A stretch of 64,000 nucleotides of DNA, taken from Camelus bactrianus. Lineage: Eukaryota > Chordata > Mammalia > Artiodactyla > Camelidae. This document shows, piece by piece, positions 23,295 through 35,654 of the stretch. The number at the start of each line of letters is the position of its first letter. Positions within the stretch are counted from its first letter, which is position 1. Position numbers and translations under genes: made by a program. The DNA lies in assembly GCF_048773025.1 (NCBI RefSeq), contig NC_133546.1:63256001-63320000 (forward strand), given 5' to 3'. The notes below the pieces were generated by a model. It was not told the origin of the DNA. It saw only the letters and a program-made list of their open reading frames with translations, and did not search any database.

Positions 23295-23570
23295 GTTTTG
23301 TGGACTCCATCTCAGAGCTACATCAGAATCTCTGGGGGGTAAGGAGACTGGGAGTGTGTATTTTAATCAGATCCCCAAATTTGGGACCTACAAATACAGG
23401 GAATTCAGAGTTTTACTCACCATCTCTGTTTCCCCGGTGTGCCTGGAGCCCTGAGGGTCTTGATTAGCAGACTCCCAGACCCCTTCCCTGGAGAAGCAGG
23501 TTCAGTAGGTCTGGGGCAGGGCCCTGGAATCTGTAAGTTTAATAAGTGTTCCAAGTGACTGCGCTCATGG
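23295..23570 (-). mobile_element. MER20-like hAT DNA transposon remnant
   Basis: TACATCAGAATCTCTGGGGG and TTCAGTAGGTCTGGGGCAGG, then GTTTAATAAGTGTTCCAAGT, match antisense MER20. About 100 foreign bases separate the two halves. Confidence 0.65.
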
Positions 23571-23679
23571 GGCAGCTGGAGGGACTCCGATAGGAGGCGA
23601 CTGCTTAAAGCACATCCCGGTTAAACCATAACAGGAAAGCTGACAGCGACTGCGTCCTTACCGCTAAAACTCTGCTGAA

Positions 23680-23830
23680 TGTTTTCCTCTGTCAGCTCAC
23701 CTCAAAACAATCTTATGAGATAAATGGTATTTTGATTGATATTTTATGGAGGAGGGAAATGAGATTTAGCAAAAGGAACCTGAAGTCATACAGCACGTGA
23801 GTGCTGAACTCAAGCCCGAGGGGTCAATGG
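23680..23830 (-). repeat. MIR SINE fragment
   Basis: Antisense MIR: TCAGCTCACCTCAAAACAAT, CTTATGAGATAAATGGTATT, GAGGGAAATGAGATTTAGCA. Confidence 0.75.
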
Positions 23831-24799
23831 TCCCTGCTCTTTCCCACCGAACTAGCCTTACACACCAGACGAGCACCAGAACAGAGTGCATCCTCTCCCG
23901 GACTGCATCTGAGAGAGTCTCCTCTACATGGCTTTGCAATGTTTTGAACCAGGACTTAGTACTCAAGGTCATAAAATACATTCATTTTGCAAAGTGTTTT
24001 TCTGACCAAAGCTTAATTTTTAGGTTTATATTTTAAAAATTATTTGTCTGATGTCCCCATTTTAAACCAAATTCACTTCTGCATTGGAACACCTGACGTT
24101 TCACACCATCAGCTTCTCTACAGTGATCTTGTGGACTTGGCCTCTATGTCACAGCCCAGAATGCAGAATTATTTATTACCACCTGGAGGCTAGCATGAAC
24201 ATCATAGAATCTCCCTCTGAGTAGTTGCAACAAAGCTGCTTTGGTTGTAGGTGTTCTTGATTTTTTTTTAAACTGTATCTATTGTTCACATTGAAATTCT
24301 GAGTCAGGCTGATCTCTTGACCTCATAAACTGCTTTTGAAATTTGCTGAAGAAAGTTTGCAAAAAAACATCTTCAGGAAACTACTTCCTGTCTGGGGCTG
24401 CAGTACATCAAATAAAGGGCTGTATCAGGGTTAGAGAAGGACATGGGGAGGTCTGGGCAGGGTGAGGGGGTGGAAGAAGGAGATGAAGTTGGCCTTATCT
24501 TGGATAAATGGGCATAGGTGTCTTTTCTCCTTCAAATTCAAAGATGGAAAGAGGAACTTGATGGCAGGCACTCCAAGCTTGGAGTGTGGCCACCACCCTG
24601 AAGGGTAATTTGGTTCTGGGCCGTCTCTGAGCAGCCGAGCAATGGCTCATGACTAGTTCAAATGGACAGGAAAAACAAATCAGGAATTGTTCCTAAAAAG
24701 TAATTGCATTTAGGTAACCAGATGAAACAGTAGCCCGTTTAATTATTGGGAATGCCTAAGGCACTGCTCAGAACTGATTACCTCAGAGTCCTCTTTTTG
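23831..24799. other. Intergenic, no recognised element
   Basis: Unique-looking sequence. No gene. Confidence 0.45.
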
Positions 24800-25720
24800 T
24801 CTTTGTTTTTTTTCATAAAAAAATTTTTATAACCGCTTTATTGAAGTATAGTTGGTGTAGAACACACTGCACATACTTAGAGTGTACAGTCTGATGCATT
24901 TTGGCATATGTACCCAGTCGTGAAACCATCATCGCAATCAGCGTTGTGAACGCAGTTTCCTTTTACAGCTGTACAAAGTAGCATCTGTAATCCCAACCCG
25001 CCCCCTCCACCCCTTGGCAAAAACACTGATCTGCTGTCTGTCACTACGGATTAGTTTTCTAGCATTTTCTAAACATTAAATCATATAGTTTTTAATTCTT
25101 TTTTTGTCTGGCTTCTCCCATTCAACACAATTATTGAAATTAAATCCATGTTGTGTGTTAATATTTAATTCCTTTTTTTTTTTGCTATGTAGTGTTCCAT
25201 CATATGCATATACCAAAATCATTTACCTGTGAGTCTGTTGTTGGACATTTGGGTGGTTTCCAGATTGGCACTACTATGAATAAAGTTGCTATGAACATTT
25301 GCTTACAAATCTTTGTGTGATGTATGCTTTTTATTTCTCTTAGGTAAATACCCAGGGAGAAATGGTGGGGTCATTTAGTAGATGCAGGCTTTGATTTTTA
25401 AGAAACTGCCAAACTGTTTTCCAAAGTGGTTGCACCATTTTGCATTCCCACCAGCAGTGCATGAGAGTTCCAGTTCCCCCACACCCTCACCCCACCTGGT
25501 CTGGTCAGTGTTTTTAATCTGAGCCATTCCAATAGGTGTGTAGTTATATCTCATCGTATTTCCTTAATGACTTACAATGTTGAGCATCTTTTCACTTGCT
25601 TGTTTCTATGTATCTTCTCTGGTGATACGTTTGTTCAAATTATTTGCCCATGTTGTAATAGCATTTTTTTTTGGAATTTTAAAAGAGTTTTGTTTTGTTT
25701 TGGCATTCTGTATACAAGTT
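24800..25720 (-). repeat. Old L1 (L1M class), antisense, about 0.9 kb
   Basis: Reads antisense from the 3' UTR side (AACCGCTTTATTGAAGTATA) into ORF2: GTGTTCCATCATATGCATAT, GGACATTTGGGTGGTTTCCA, CCAAACTGTTTTCCAAAGTG, TTCCCACCAGCAGTGCATGA. Decayed. Confidence 0.85.
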
Positions 25721-26789
25721 CACAGGCACCCTTGAGGCTGTTTTATAAGCGCTTCCTGTCTACCTTCAAGCAGGACACCCCACTGCACGCTGGATTGCTG
25801 GTGTGCCTCCTTTGACACCATACACCAGTGAGTGAGTTCGTTTTTACAGGTCCACGGACTGGTACTTGTGTTATCCACTGGCAAATGCAGTCATGCTAGG
25901 GTGTCCCCAGATGCTTGCTGAAGACCACCCATTTTCTAAGGGCGAATATCGTGACTGGCATTTTCCTATGTATGAACGATATGGTGGCAAATGCACGTGA
26001 AAGATGTGTCTTTCTGCAATGCCTGGTTCGCATGGTAGTTCTGGGAGATTTCTCAGGCCTCCAGGTGCTTATTTAATTTTTCCTTTATTCCAGTTCTGAA
26101 GAACATTATCCCCATTGACAGCTCCTAGGAAATGAAACACATCTAAATGCCAGGTATTATGGTTTAAACAGGAAAAAGCAAGGCTTGCAACTGATCCGAC
26201 AGGAACTGATTTGAAGGGTCAGCCAACAAGGTGCAGCTAATTCAAACGGATAATAATGACCTGCTTCTAGGGCACAAACTGCAGACAAAGATTGTGTGCT
26301 TTCAGGAGACAAGCCTTCTCAAGTTGCCTTTCCAGTGTCTGAAAGAGCACGTACTAGACAGAAAAGAAGATTTATTGATCCTTGCAGGCAGCAAGGCTCT
26401 TCCCAACTACACACGATTTGTAACACAACCCAGACATGTTTATTCCCGGTTGACACTTATTTTCCTTCCCTTCTTCTGTTTTGTTCCTCAGTAATTTCTG
26501 CTCTGAGAGAACACTCTTCTCAGCCTCCTTCTGATGGAATGTGAAACTGTTGTGTTTGGAAGGTAGCAGTTTCACTCATCCTAGATGTAGGCGGAATGGC
26601 CCATCTCAAAATACAGCCAGACGTGACCCCATTGGGGGGGGTAAGGGTCTGTCACCAGCTAGGACTTGGGTCCAGAGAGCTGCCCACTGGGGCAGGCAGG
26701 GGCTGGGGGAAGAGGCTCTGGAAGTTGGACACCTCCACCTCCACTGTGAGTCTGACGGGCTTCTAAAGGTCAAACAAGCCGTACTGTGT
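25721..26789. other. Intergenic, no recognised element
   Basis: About 1.1 kb of unique sequence. Small frames (87 and 82 codons near 26.3 kb) overlap and resemble nothing. Confidence 0.45.
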
Positions 26790-27045
26790 TTATTTCAAAT
26801 GTATTTAATAAACATAAAGAGCTTATTGTGGCCAGGCACCATCCTGATCACTTGACAAATAGTCATGAAATTCTCATAATTGCCCTGTGAAGATAATACT
26901 GCTACGATCCCCACTGTACAGAGGACGGAACGAAGGCACTGGCAGGTTAAGAAACTTGCCCTCAGAGTCACCCAGGGAGGAGGTGGGAGAGCCAGGCAGT
27001 TAGGGGCCTGAGTCCACTTCCTTAGTCCCTACTTGTGCTGCTTCC
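26790..27045 (-). repeat. MIR SINE fragment
   Basis: Antisense MIR: GTGGCCAGGCACCATCCTGA, TCATAATTGCCCTGTGAAGA, AGGTTAAGAAACTTGCCCTC and the tRNA-side end. Confidence 0.85.
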
Positions 27046-27304
27046 AAGAAAAGCCCAGCCTGGGAAAAGGGGCCATGGTAGCAGTCATGACAGTCAGATG
27101 GAAGCAGGTGGCACTCAGAAGTCCAGGCTAAGGGAGGGTATGCAGGAAGTCTGTGGGACAACAGGGACAGAACTCGGGCTCTCAGGCCAGCCCACCTTTG
27201 GGTGACAAAGGAAGCTCTGAACCCGAAGCACCTAATGGCATATATTCAAACCTCATCTTTGCTTCTAACTTGTCTTATAACTAAAGTGGATCTTTTAATT
27301 AAGG

Positions 27305-27411
27305 AATCTCTTCATTCATCCATTTGCACATTCATTCACTCATGTATTCCTCATTTATTCAGTCAGTCAGTCATTCAACAAACATCTTCTAAATGTGTCA
27401 TATTCCCAGGA
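27305..27411 (-). repeat. L2/MIR 3' end
   Basis: Repeated ATTCATTCA/AGTCAGTCAGTCATTCAACA and ACATCTTCTAAATGTG look like an antisense L2 terminus, cut by the L1 that follows. Confidence 0.5.
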
Positions 27412-28905
27412 ACCTTGCTAATCAAAACAGTGCAGTATTGGCACAAAAACAGATATATGGATCAACGGAACAGAATAGACAGCCCAGAAATAAACCCACA
27501 CATCTATGGTTAATTAATCTTTGACAAAAGAGACAAGACTATATGATAGAAAAAAGATGGCCTCTTCAATAAGTGGTCCTGGGAAAACCGGACAACTACC
27601 TGTAAAAGAATGAAATTAGAACATTCTCTAACACCACATACAAAAATCAACTCAAAATGGGTTAAAGGCCTAAATGTAAGACTGAATACTATAAAACTCC
27701 AAGAGGAAAATACAGGCAGAGCACTCTGACAGAAATTGCATAAGTATTTTTTTGGATCCATCTCCTAGAGTAAAGGAAACAAAAGCAAAAATAAGTAAAT
27801 GGGACATAATTAAACTTAAAAGCTTTTGCGCAGCAACGGAAACCATAAACAAAACCAAAAAACAACCTATGGAATGGGAGAAAGTATTTGCAAATGATGT
27901 GATTGACAAGGGATTAATCTCCAAAATATACAAACAGCTCATACAGCTTAATATGAAAAAACACCAAACAATTCAATCAAAAAATGGGCAGAAGACCTAA
28001 ACAGACATTTCTCCAAAGAAGACATCCAGATGGCCAACAGACACATGAAAAGATGCTCAATATAACTAATTATTAGAGAAATGCAAATCAAAAATACGTT
28101 GAGGTATCACCTCATACCAGTCAGAATGGCAATCATCAAAAATTCTCCAATAAATGCTGGAGAGGGTATGGAGAAAAAGGAATTCTCCTACACTGTTGGT
28201 GGGAATGTAAATTGGTGCAGCCACTATGGAGACCAGTATGGAGATTTCTTTAAAAACTAAAAGTAGATTTACCATATGATCCAACAATCCCACTCCTAGG
28301 CATCTATCCAGAGGGAACTCTCATTCAAAAAGATACATGCACCCCAATGTTCACAGCAGCACTATTTACAATAGCCAAGACATGGAAACAACCTAAATGT
28401 CCATCAGCAGATGACTGGATAAAGAAATTGTGATATATACCTAATGGAATACTACTCAGTAATTAAAAAGAATTAAATAATGCCATTTGCAGTAACACAG
28501 ATGGACCTAGAGATTATCGTACTAAGTGAAGTCAGACAGAGAAAGACAAGTATCATATGATATCACTTATATGTAGAATCTTAAAAAAGATACACATGAA
28601 TTTATTTATAAAATAGAAACAGACTCACAGACATGGAAAACGAATTTATGGTTACCAAAGGGGAAAGAGGGGAAGGACAAATTAGGAGTTTGAGATTAAC
28701 AGATACACAGTACTGTATATAATATAAACAATAATGACCTACTGTATAGCACAGGGAACTATATTCAATCTCTTGTAATAACCTATAATGGAAAAGAATC
28801 TGAAAAAAAAGTGTGTGTGTGTGTGTGTGTGTGTATAAAATCACTTTGCTGTACACCAGAAACTAACACAACATTGTAAATAAATCATACTTCAGATAAA
28901 AAAAT
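27412..28905 (+). mobile_element. 5'-truncated L1, about 1.5 kb, ORF2 C-terminal part plus 3' UTR
   Basis: Starts in ORF2 (AATCAAAACAGTGCAGTATT, GATCAACGGAACAGAATAGA), keeps the stretch coding for KWDIIKLKSF, and continues to AACACAACATTGTAAATAAA and a short A tail. A GT repeat (28811-28834) sits in its 3' UTR. ORF2 is 5'-truncated and interrupted by stops, so it is not functional. Target-site duplication was not found. Confidence 0.93.
28811..28834. repeat. GT microsatellite
   Basis: Twelve GT units within the L1 3' UTR, replacing the ATAC-rich segment seen in sister copies. Confidence 0.95.
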
Positions 28906-30524
28906 TGGCAACTCTAAACTAGCAATAAAGAATGACAACTTAATGATACTCTATATTATCTGAAAATTTTCTGTTGCACGAGACCCAGTTGGCAAATTAT
29001 TAATATCTATAAAGTGAGAGAAACATAGCTTTTGTCATTTGTTTCCTTTAGTGCTTTGCACAGGCTCTTTGGAGAGTCAGAGAATTCTGTTGTGTCAGAT
29101 TCCATGTTCTTCAGCACCTCTAGACGTGGATGGTACAACTGTGGGTTGTGAAAGCAAATCTGCCACATTTTCCATTTTATGACAATATCTCTTCTTTAAA
29201 TATAAGAAAAATATAACTTTAAAATTTTACAATAAAATTATTGAACCTGAATGTTTTAAATAAAATTTTCAAATATAGGTTTTCAATAAAATTTTTAAAG
29301 TATTGTAAAATTGTATAGATAGTATGATCTCATTTAAACAAAATTATATTTGTATGTATATCTATACACAGAAAATACATGTAAGGATGGTCACTGACAT
29401 GTAAATGATAACCATCTCTGAGTGGCAGGATTTCAGCCATTTTTGCTTTGGCTAAATTTTTACCATGTGTTTTTTTTAAAGAGCACTTAAAAGCTATTTT
29501 CCTTATTTGTTGCAGGGACAGAACCCGTTCCCAGTAGTCACTGTGCAAACACCTTGGATGCTGCAGTGTGATGTGCTGTGGAAAGGATGAGTGGGACCAG
29601 TCAGATTTGATAAATCTGCCTGGAAGTAATTTGGGAGAGAAAATTTGTCCATGCTAATCAGAGCTTGCAAAGGTGGATTTGAATACCAAAACATGAATAT
29701 TTTCATTTAATTTACAAAGAGAACTATAGCTGTCAAATTCTACCAGAATATCATCTCATTCTCTTCCAAATCACAGCACCGATTTGAAAAAACAAATTAT
29801 AGAGTCCTAGTAGGCCAGAACAGGAAAGGAACTTAGAGACCATCTGGCCCAACTGTGTCATGTTGCAGACTAGAACACTGGGCTGCCAGAGGAGGAATTG
29901 TGTCTTCCAGGTCATGGAGAAATCTCAGAGTGAGTGTGTCGTGAGGACCAGTGCCATCTGGGAGGCTGGGATGAAGTCTTCAGGAGAGCCCTGATTTGTC
30001 AGCACTGGAGAAACAGTGTCCCAGCTCTTACGCCCCATCTCTCCTTTATCAACATCACCAAAGCTTCCCCTAAGCTTCTTGTCACAGCTTCGAAGATGTC
30101 TTCTTTCTCGCGGTTTGACTTCATTTGCTCTAATCTTCCTGCTTCCTTCAGAGATGCCACCTCATTCTTACAAACATATGGTATCTAAGTCTTATGGCAG
30201 AATGAAGAGCCTTCACTCATTGACAAATAGGCTGCTAATGCTTGTTAGCGTCAATTACTGACTGAACCCTATTTCCAGATTCCAGAGCTCAGTCTCTGCT
30301 GAACCCATCATTTCTATTCTTTTCATGTATGTGCTGTAAGGATCATCAGCCAGGGGGACAGTGACCTGGGACAGGAAGCAATGGATTGGAAGGAAATAAG
30401 AGACACTCAAAAATCTACTGAAGGTACATTCATTGCCTAAAAATTGCATACCCCTACAAAATGTAAAGCCAGATTATGCTGAATGTGGTTGCTTGGCCAT
30501 CTCAAAGTACTTCTGGAAGCAGTT
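28906..30524. other. Intergenic with possible old L1 tail
   Basis: 29290-29480 resembles an old L1 3' UTR in sense (GTATGATCTCATTTAAACAA, AACCATCTCTGAGTGGCAGG). 29810-29900 carries an old MIR/SINE-like phrase (GGAACTTAGAGACCATCTGG). No gene is supported. Confidence 0.4.
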
Positions 30525-30567
30525 GGGGTATGTATTAGGGTTCTCCAGAGAAACAGAACCAATAGGA

Positions 30568-30655
30568 GATAGACAGATATAGATAGACGATAGACAGACA
30601 GATAAGCAGGTAGATAGATCTATATACAGAAATATATAGATAGAGATGGATTAAT
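30568..30655. repeat. GATA-type simple repeat
   Basis: Imperfect AGATAGACAGATA units expanded inside the LTR's naturally AT/GA-rich part. Confidence 0.85.
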
Positions 30656-30688
30656 TGACTGATTGACATAACGACAGAGAGAGACTTA

Positions 30689-31200
30689 TGTCATGCAGAG
30701 CACAGTATATTGGTTACCAATCCCTGGTAAGGACTCCAAACATTTATGCCCATTGCATCTTGGTACTGGAGTGACCGAGGAAGACACTGCACGGTCAAGT
30801 ACTATATGGAACAAGTCTTTACTCACCTAGAGAAGAGACAGAGCAAGATTAGCTCCAAGAGCATGCACTGGTCCTCGCGGCTGGTGGGTCCACCTCCACC
30901 ACAGCCAACCCAGGGCAATTGGCCTATGAACCCCCAAGCCCCCGAGCTCCCCTCTCAAGGGGCAGTAGAAGGACCCTGACCAGGAGTGAAATACTGAAAG
31001 CTGAGCTGGTGCCTGAGGGCCACTGACACCCACTTAAACGGAACAAAGGGACACTCATTGCATGTGAAAGCGGGAAAGATATGCCCACACAAGGAGATAA
31101 GAAGCCCAGGCTGGGTGGGCTCTTAATCTCTAAGGCCCGAGGCCCATTCTTCTTCAACCAGACTGGGGTGGAAAGATCATGCACGTTGTCTTTGCCAACA
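30689..31200 (-). repeat. Probable retroviral solo LTR nested in the MLT2-type LTR
   Basis: A 512-bp unit beginning TGTCATGC and ending CCAACA, so it has TG...CA ends, lying exactly where the older LTR is interrupted. Flanks CTTA and TTTA may be a 4-bp target duplication with one change. Base composition and length fit a class I/II endogenous retrovirus LTR. It is younger than its host element; the exact family is not recognised. Confidence 0.5.
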
Positions 31201-31654
31201 TTTAGTGTAAGGAACTGACTCACAAGATGATTGGGGGCTGGCAAATCTAAAATCTGTGGGGCAGACTGGCAGGGTAGAAAGTCAGGGAAGAGTTGATGCT
31301 GTGGTCTTGAGTCCAAAACCTGCAGGGCGGGGCAGGCAGGTGGGCTGGACACCAGGCAGGGCTTCTGTGTCTTGAGGCAGAATTCCCTCTTCAGGAAACC
31401 TCGGTCCTTTGCTCTTAGGACCTTGAGCTGATTGGATGAGGCTCACCCACATGATGGAGGGTCATACACATTATGTAAAGTCAGTAGATTAATCTGTAGA
31501 TTAATCACTTCTTACAAATATCTTCATAGTAACATCTAGATTAATGTTTGACCGAACAACTGAGCAGCACACTCTAGCAAACTTGATTTTTTTTAAAATG
31601 CACTTATTACCTTCCTTATGCTCTAGATCACTGGTTCTCTGGAAGAGTATCACT

Positions 31655-32100
31655 GATACTTAATTCTCAAGCCATTTTCCTGCTAGAAAATGTTCAGAGG
31701 GTCCCTGCTATCCTTAGAGTTATAGACACACTCCTCAGTCTGACACATAAGACCCCCCCTTTGACCTGGAAACACACCCCACCTGCCACCACTCACCCTC
31801 ACGCAGGCAGCCGAACTGCACACCTGACCCTGCCAGGCTCTGGTATTTGCTCCCCAGCTTACCCCCCAATGTCAGCTCAAAGACCATTCAAAACATCTTC
31901 TTCATTGTTCATAATTTAAAATATCTCCCTCTCCTATAATTTCAAAAAAAATTAGTTTCCTTAAATCCTTTATTTTTAATGTTCTGCCTTGTAGAGACCT
32001 TTTGCATTCATTATCACCCTTCTGGATGTAAGCACCTTGAGGACACGAAGCATCTCTGCGTCCCCAGAGAACAGGCACTCATAGATGCAGGTCACTTCAG
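31655..32100 (+). repeat. L2 LINE 3' fragment
   Basis: GGTCCCTGCTATCCTTAGAG, GACACATAAGACCCCCCCTT and GATGTAAGCACCTTGAGGAC follow the L2 3' end in sense. Confidence 0.7.
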
Positions 32101-32524
32101 AGCCAGCGAAATAAGGAAGTGGAACAGTATTCTCAAGGTTACTGAGCAGCATGAGAATAATCTCTACTTAGAGGTGAAAAAAGCAAAGTCCTGCTGTAAC
32201 TACCTGCCCTCTGCCCTCTGGGGCCACTTCATCCCCACCTGTGCATGCCAGCTGCCCCGACCCTGACCCTGGGGGAAGGAATGTGATGGGTACAAGGTCA
32301 AGTCCTCTAAGCGCTGACCCTGCTTTCGCTTCAGACTCCTACTGTGCTTCACCCTGACTGAGACTCTGCTCAGTCTGCCAGGCCTTAAAGGACCAGACTC
32401 CTGCCCCATCTCCATCCTCTCACAGCCAAGGTGAAGAGAGGTTTCTGAGAGTTACCTGAAGCCACAGCTGTGTTTAGGGAGAGGAGGTGGGCAGAGGAGT
32501 CTGATGAGCTGGCTATCAATTCTG
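32101..32524. other. Intergenic, no recognised element
   Basis: Unique-looking sequence. Confidence 0.45.
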
Positions 32525-32700
32525 AATGTTCCCCTTTTCTGGTGAGTTATGTAACTTCCCCTAGCGTCTCTTCCCCATCTGCAAAGTAAGAATTATTAAT
32601 ACAGTGCAATGTGTAGGGTTTGGTGAGGAACAGATGAGATGCAGCTCGTGGAAATGCTCGGCAGCAGTTGCTACACATCTCAGTTATTCCTGTGACTGGG
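32525..32700 (+). repeat. MIR SINE fragment
   Basis: Forward MIR: TTATGTAACTTCCCCTAGCG, TCTTCCCCATCTGCAAAGTA, GGTTTGGTGAGGAACAGATG. Confidence 0.75.
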
Positions 32701-33031
32701 GCTTACTGCAGCCCCTCTGAGCCAGAAACACTTTGAATCAGGGACTTGGTTCCAACTGACCAACCTTTCATCTTGGGCCATGTTGGAGGACAGAGCGAGT
32801 GAAAAGTGTCCACCAAATTGAGAAGGCATCTTGAGACTGAAAAACAGGCAGGCAGCTCCATGTAATCACTGAATCAGCTTATTATAGGGTAACTTACGTG
32901 CAGGGTGGCATCAGGATCGGGGAGGGAGGAGACAGTGATCTGGAAGAATTCATAGCTCCACTCTGCACGGCTCAGGGGCCACCGGGACAATCCTGTAATT
33001 AACCTGTGGTACCTGGGTATGTACTTGGAAA
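32701..33031. other. Intergenic, no recognised element
   Basis: Unique-looking sequence up to the retrocopy's target site. Confidence 0.45.
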
Positions 33032-33047
33032 TAGGAAGTCCATTCTT

Positions 33048-33414
33048 TTTTTTTTTTTCAACTTTAAATTTGTATTGTTTTCCACTATGGAACTCATACT
33101 GTAAACATTTTTTTCACTCTATCAAATACTTAACAAGATATATTAAGTAATTTGTTTTTCAATTTTTAAATCAGAGATATTTAACTGCCAATAAGAGTTT
33201 ATTTTTAATATGGCAGAATGTAGTGATCACTAGTAATAAGATACAGTCATCTTATTAGTTTGCGTTTTTTTGCTATAACAAATATGTACAGGTACAACCA
33301 TAGGAAAACAGTGTTTTAAAAAACGTAATTTTGCTTTAAATGAGGCCACAAAGACCAACTAAAAAAGTTATATCATCTTGTTTTTTGCCTGGAGTTGGAA
33401 TCATCCTGCTATGT
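33048..33414 (-). pseudogene. Retrocopy with poly(T) head and 16-bp target-site duplication
   Basis: TAGGAAGTCCATTCTT stands at 33032-33047 and is repeated exactly at 33415-33430. The insert begins with a T-run on the plus strand, so it is a reverse-transcribed A-tailed RNA lying on the minus strand. Its 367 bp are AT-rich, contain no L1 or SINE features I know, and read like an mRNA 3' UTR. The sequence just before the tail (AATACAAATTTAAAGTTG) has only a variant poly(A) hexamer. Parent gene not recognised. Confidence 0.8.
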
Positions 33415-33430
33415 TAGGAAGTCCATTCTT

Positions 33431-34469
33431 AAGTCAAGATTCATGAAAGGGTAACTAGTCTCCTGGATGCTGGGAATGTGTGAGCAAAGTTTTCCATCAT
33501 TGTTTAGGGACTGACTGAGCAGAGAGGCTACCTGGTCCTAATGATTATTTAATAGTGCTTGTTAAGTACAAAGCCTGTGATGACAGAGAAGTGATTTACT
33601 GCCCAGTACATCCTGGGTGAGTCTGTAGCAAGAGGACAGGAGGAACTGTAAGAGCTCATTTGGCACCAGAAATACTCAAAGCCACACACTCCACTCTGAC
33701 GTCTCGATGCCTGTACGACCTTATCTGACATTCTTCTGCATGGACCCTAGGGCCAGATATAAAGATTAAGACTTTATATCAACTGATATAAGTGTATGGA
33801 ATTCTAACACAGTCTTCTTACATTTCATATGACAATAATTTTTGAAGTTATTTTTCAAATAGAACATTCTCTGAGAATGTTTATGTCCTCTATTTGCTGC
33901 CCTGATGCACATGGTGGGAGCAGTCAGCACGGCCTTCATCCAGCTTCCATGTCCTAAGGCTTGGCATCTACTGACCAGATCAGCCTTGGCCCCAATCCCT
34001 GATCTGGCTCAGCTGCTACTGTCTTCTAGAAACGACAAGGCAGGATACAAGGTCAGTGAGGAGCAGGGTCTAGACAAGGAGAAAGATCTTGTCCCCAGAT
34101 CAGTCACTTGAGAGCACACGCAGCAGGCAGCCTGGCCAGGTGGCATGGGAGCAGATGGCTCCTCCTCTGTGTGGCACCAGTTGAGTGACACTACCCTCAC
34201 TCTAGGTGAAATCTGAGAGTCGGTGTGCATCTTCTGCACTGGAAGTCACCACCACTGATCCAATTAAGAAAGAGATGCTTCACCACCCACCCCTCCTCTC
34301 CTGCCTCCTTTCTCATTACTGGAGTGTTTGAGCAGATGGGAACACTGGCTTCTCCGTGGGCCTGGCCTCAGTGCCTTTATATAGCCCACCAATCAGCTCA
34401 TCCCTCTGGCCTTAACTCCTTGCCCATCATGCTCATTCTGAAAGAGATTCCACCAACTTGATAATCTAA
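33431..34469. other. Intergenic, no recognised element
   Basis: About 1 kb of unique-looking sequence. Short frames only. Confidence 0.45.
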
Positions 34470-34660
34470 GCTTCAGTTCTTCTTCCAGGAAACCTGTTAT
34501 GGTTCCTGAAGACCAGGGAGAGATTCTGTCTCTACCTCTCACAGCACACTTTGCCTGTTTCTAATGCAGCATTTAGTGGAAGGCACCCACAATTGTTTGT
34601 TTACTTAATTGTACACATTAAATTAGAAGCTTCTTGATTTAAAAAAATATTCTATTATAT
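34470..34660 (+). repeat. L2 3' fragment
   Basis: TTCTTCCAGGAAACCTGTTA and TTAATTGTACACATTAAATT, then AGAAGCTTCTTGATTT, resemble the sense L2 3' end. Confidence 0.5.
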
Positions 34661-35309
34661 TGAGAGATTGACGTATCTGCCCCAAGTCGGCTTGGAGGAC
34701 GTCAGAAATTCTGAGTTAACAAAGGGACCAAGTTGGTGGGGGACAATAAAGACCTCTGTGAACAAACTCTTCCTAACAATTGCATATCACTTGGGTTCTC
34801 GCAGATGCTGGAGGTTGGGAAAACCTTGTCATTCACGTGGGCCCCGGTTTCATGAGGGTAGGGGTGTATCAGCGAGGCAAAATGCCAGAGCTCAACCCAT
34901 GAACTGTGGCTTAGAAATAAATTATATAGTCATTGCTTTCTTATTTTCTCCTCCTGTAATGAGGCATTTATGAGCTCTGCAATGAATCACAGCAGTAAAG
35001 AAAACGGACAGCTTTCTCCTTTTGCCTCTGAGATTGCATAGAAATTTGTCATGCAGGAAAAACAGCATGAACCTTCTCCAAAAATATTTCCCTAGAACAT
35101 ACCTTTTCGGGCTTTCCAAACAGCTCAAAAGAAGGGTTTCAAAACTTTTCCTTTAAAGAACAACTTGGGCCTAGCACTTCTCAGAAGACACACCAGCCTC
35201 AGTTTTTCTTGGCTTAATTTCACTCCAGGAATAGTACATTTTCTTCTTCCTCCTCTTGAGCTCCACTCCCTAGTCCCAGGAAAAAGTGGAGTCACAGTAA
35301 AGCAGCCAC
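34661..35309. other. Intergenic, no recognised element
   Basis: Unique-looking. Overlapping short frames only. Confidence 0.45.
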
Positions 35310-35654
35310 AGTTAGTAGATGAAAAAAGGAAAAGCAAAAATAATGAGACTGAAGAAATAAAAATACATTTGGAAAGATGGACAAAACCAGAAAATCATTA
35401 TTTAAAAACACTAATAAAATAGCTAAATCTTTGAAAAGATTGATATGAGAGAGAGAGAGAGAATGAATTTGCAAATAATAGGAATGAAAAAAATGCCCTT
35501 AGCTACAGATATAGACGCAATACCCAAAATAAGAAAATACTTTGAACAATTTTTCCCCAGTGAATTAGAAATGTTAGATAAAAGAAAACATTTTCTAGAT
35601 AAATATGTTAGCAAAGCTGACTTGGGGCGGTGGGGGGGGAGCACAGAATCCCTG

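Larger units (their letters stand above)
30525..31575 (-). repeat. ERVL LTR fossil (MLT2 type), interrupted by another LTR
   Basis: 30525-30688 (TTAGGGTTCTCCAGAGAAAC, AGAACCAATAGG) and 31201-31575 (CTGATTGGATGAGGCTCACC, ATTAATGTTTGACCGAACAA) are the two parts of an MLT2-type LTR in reverse orientation, separated by a younger insertion. A solo LTR; old, and shared among placental mammals by family. Confidence 0.78.

Noticed and set aside
27752-28000. 82-codon frame with KWDIIKLKSF
   Set aside because: It is the decayed C-terminal part of L1 ORF2, not a host gene.
30568-30655. Array of similar short units considered as a CRISPR-like array
   Set aside because: It is an imperfect GATA simple repeat in mammalian DNA with no spacer structure.
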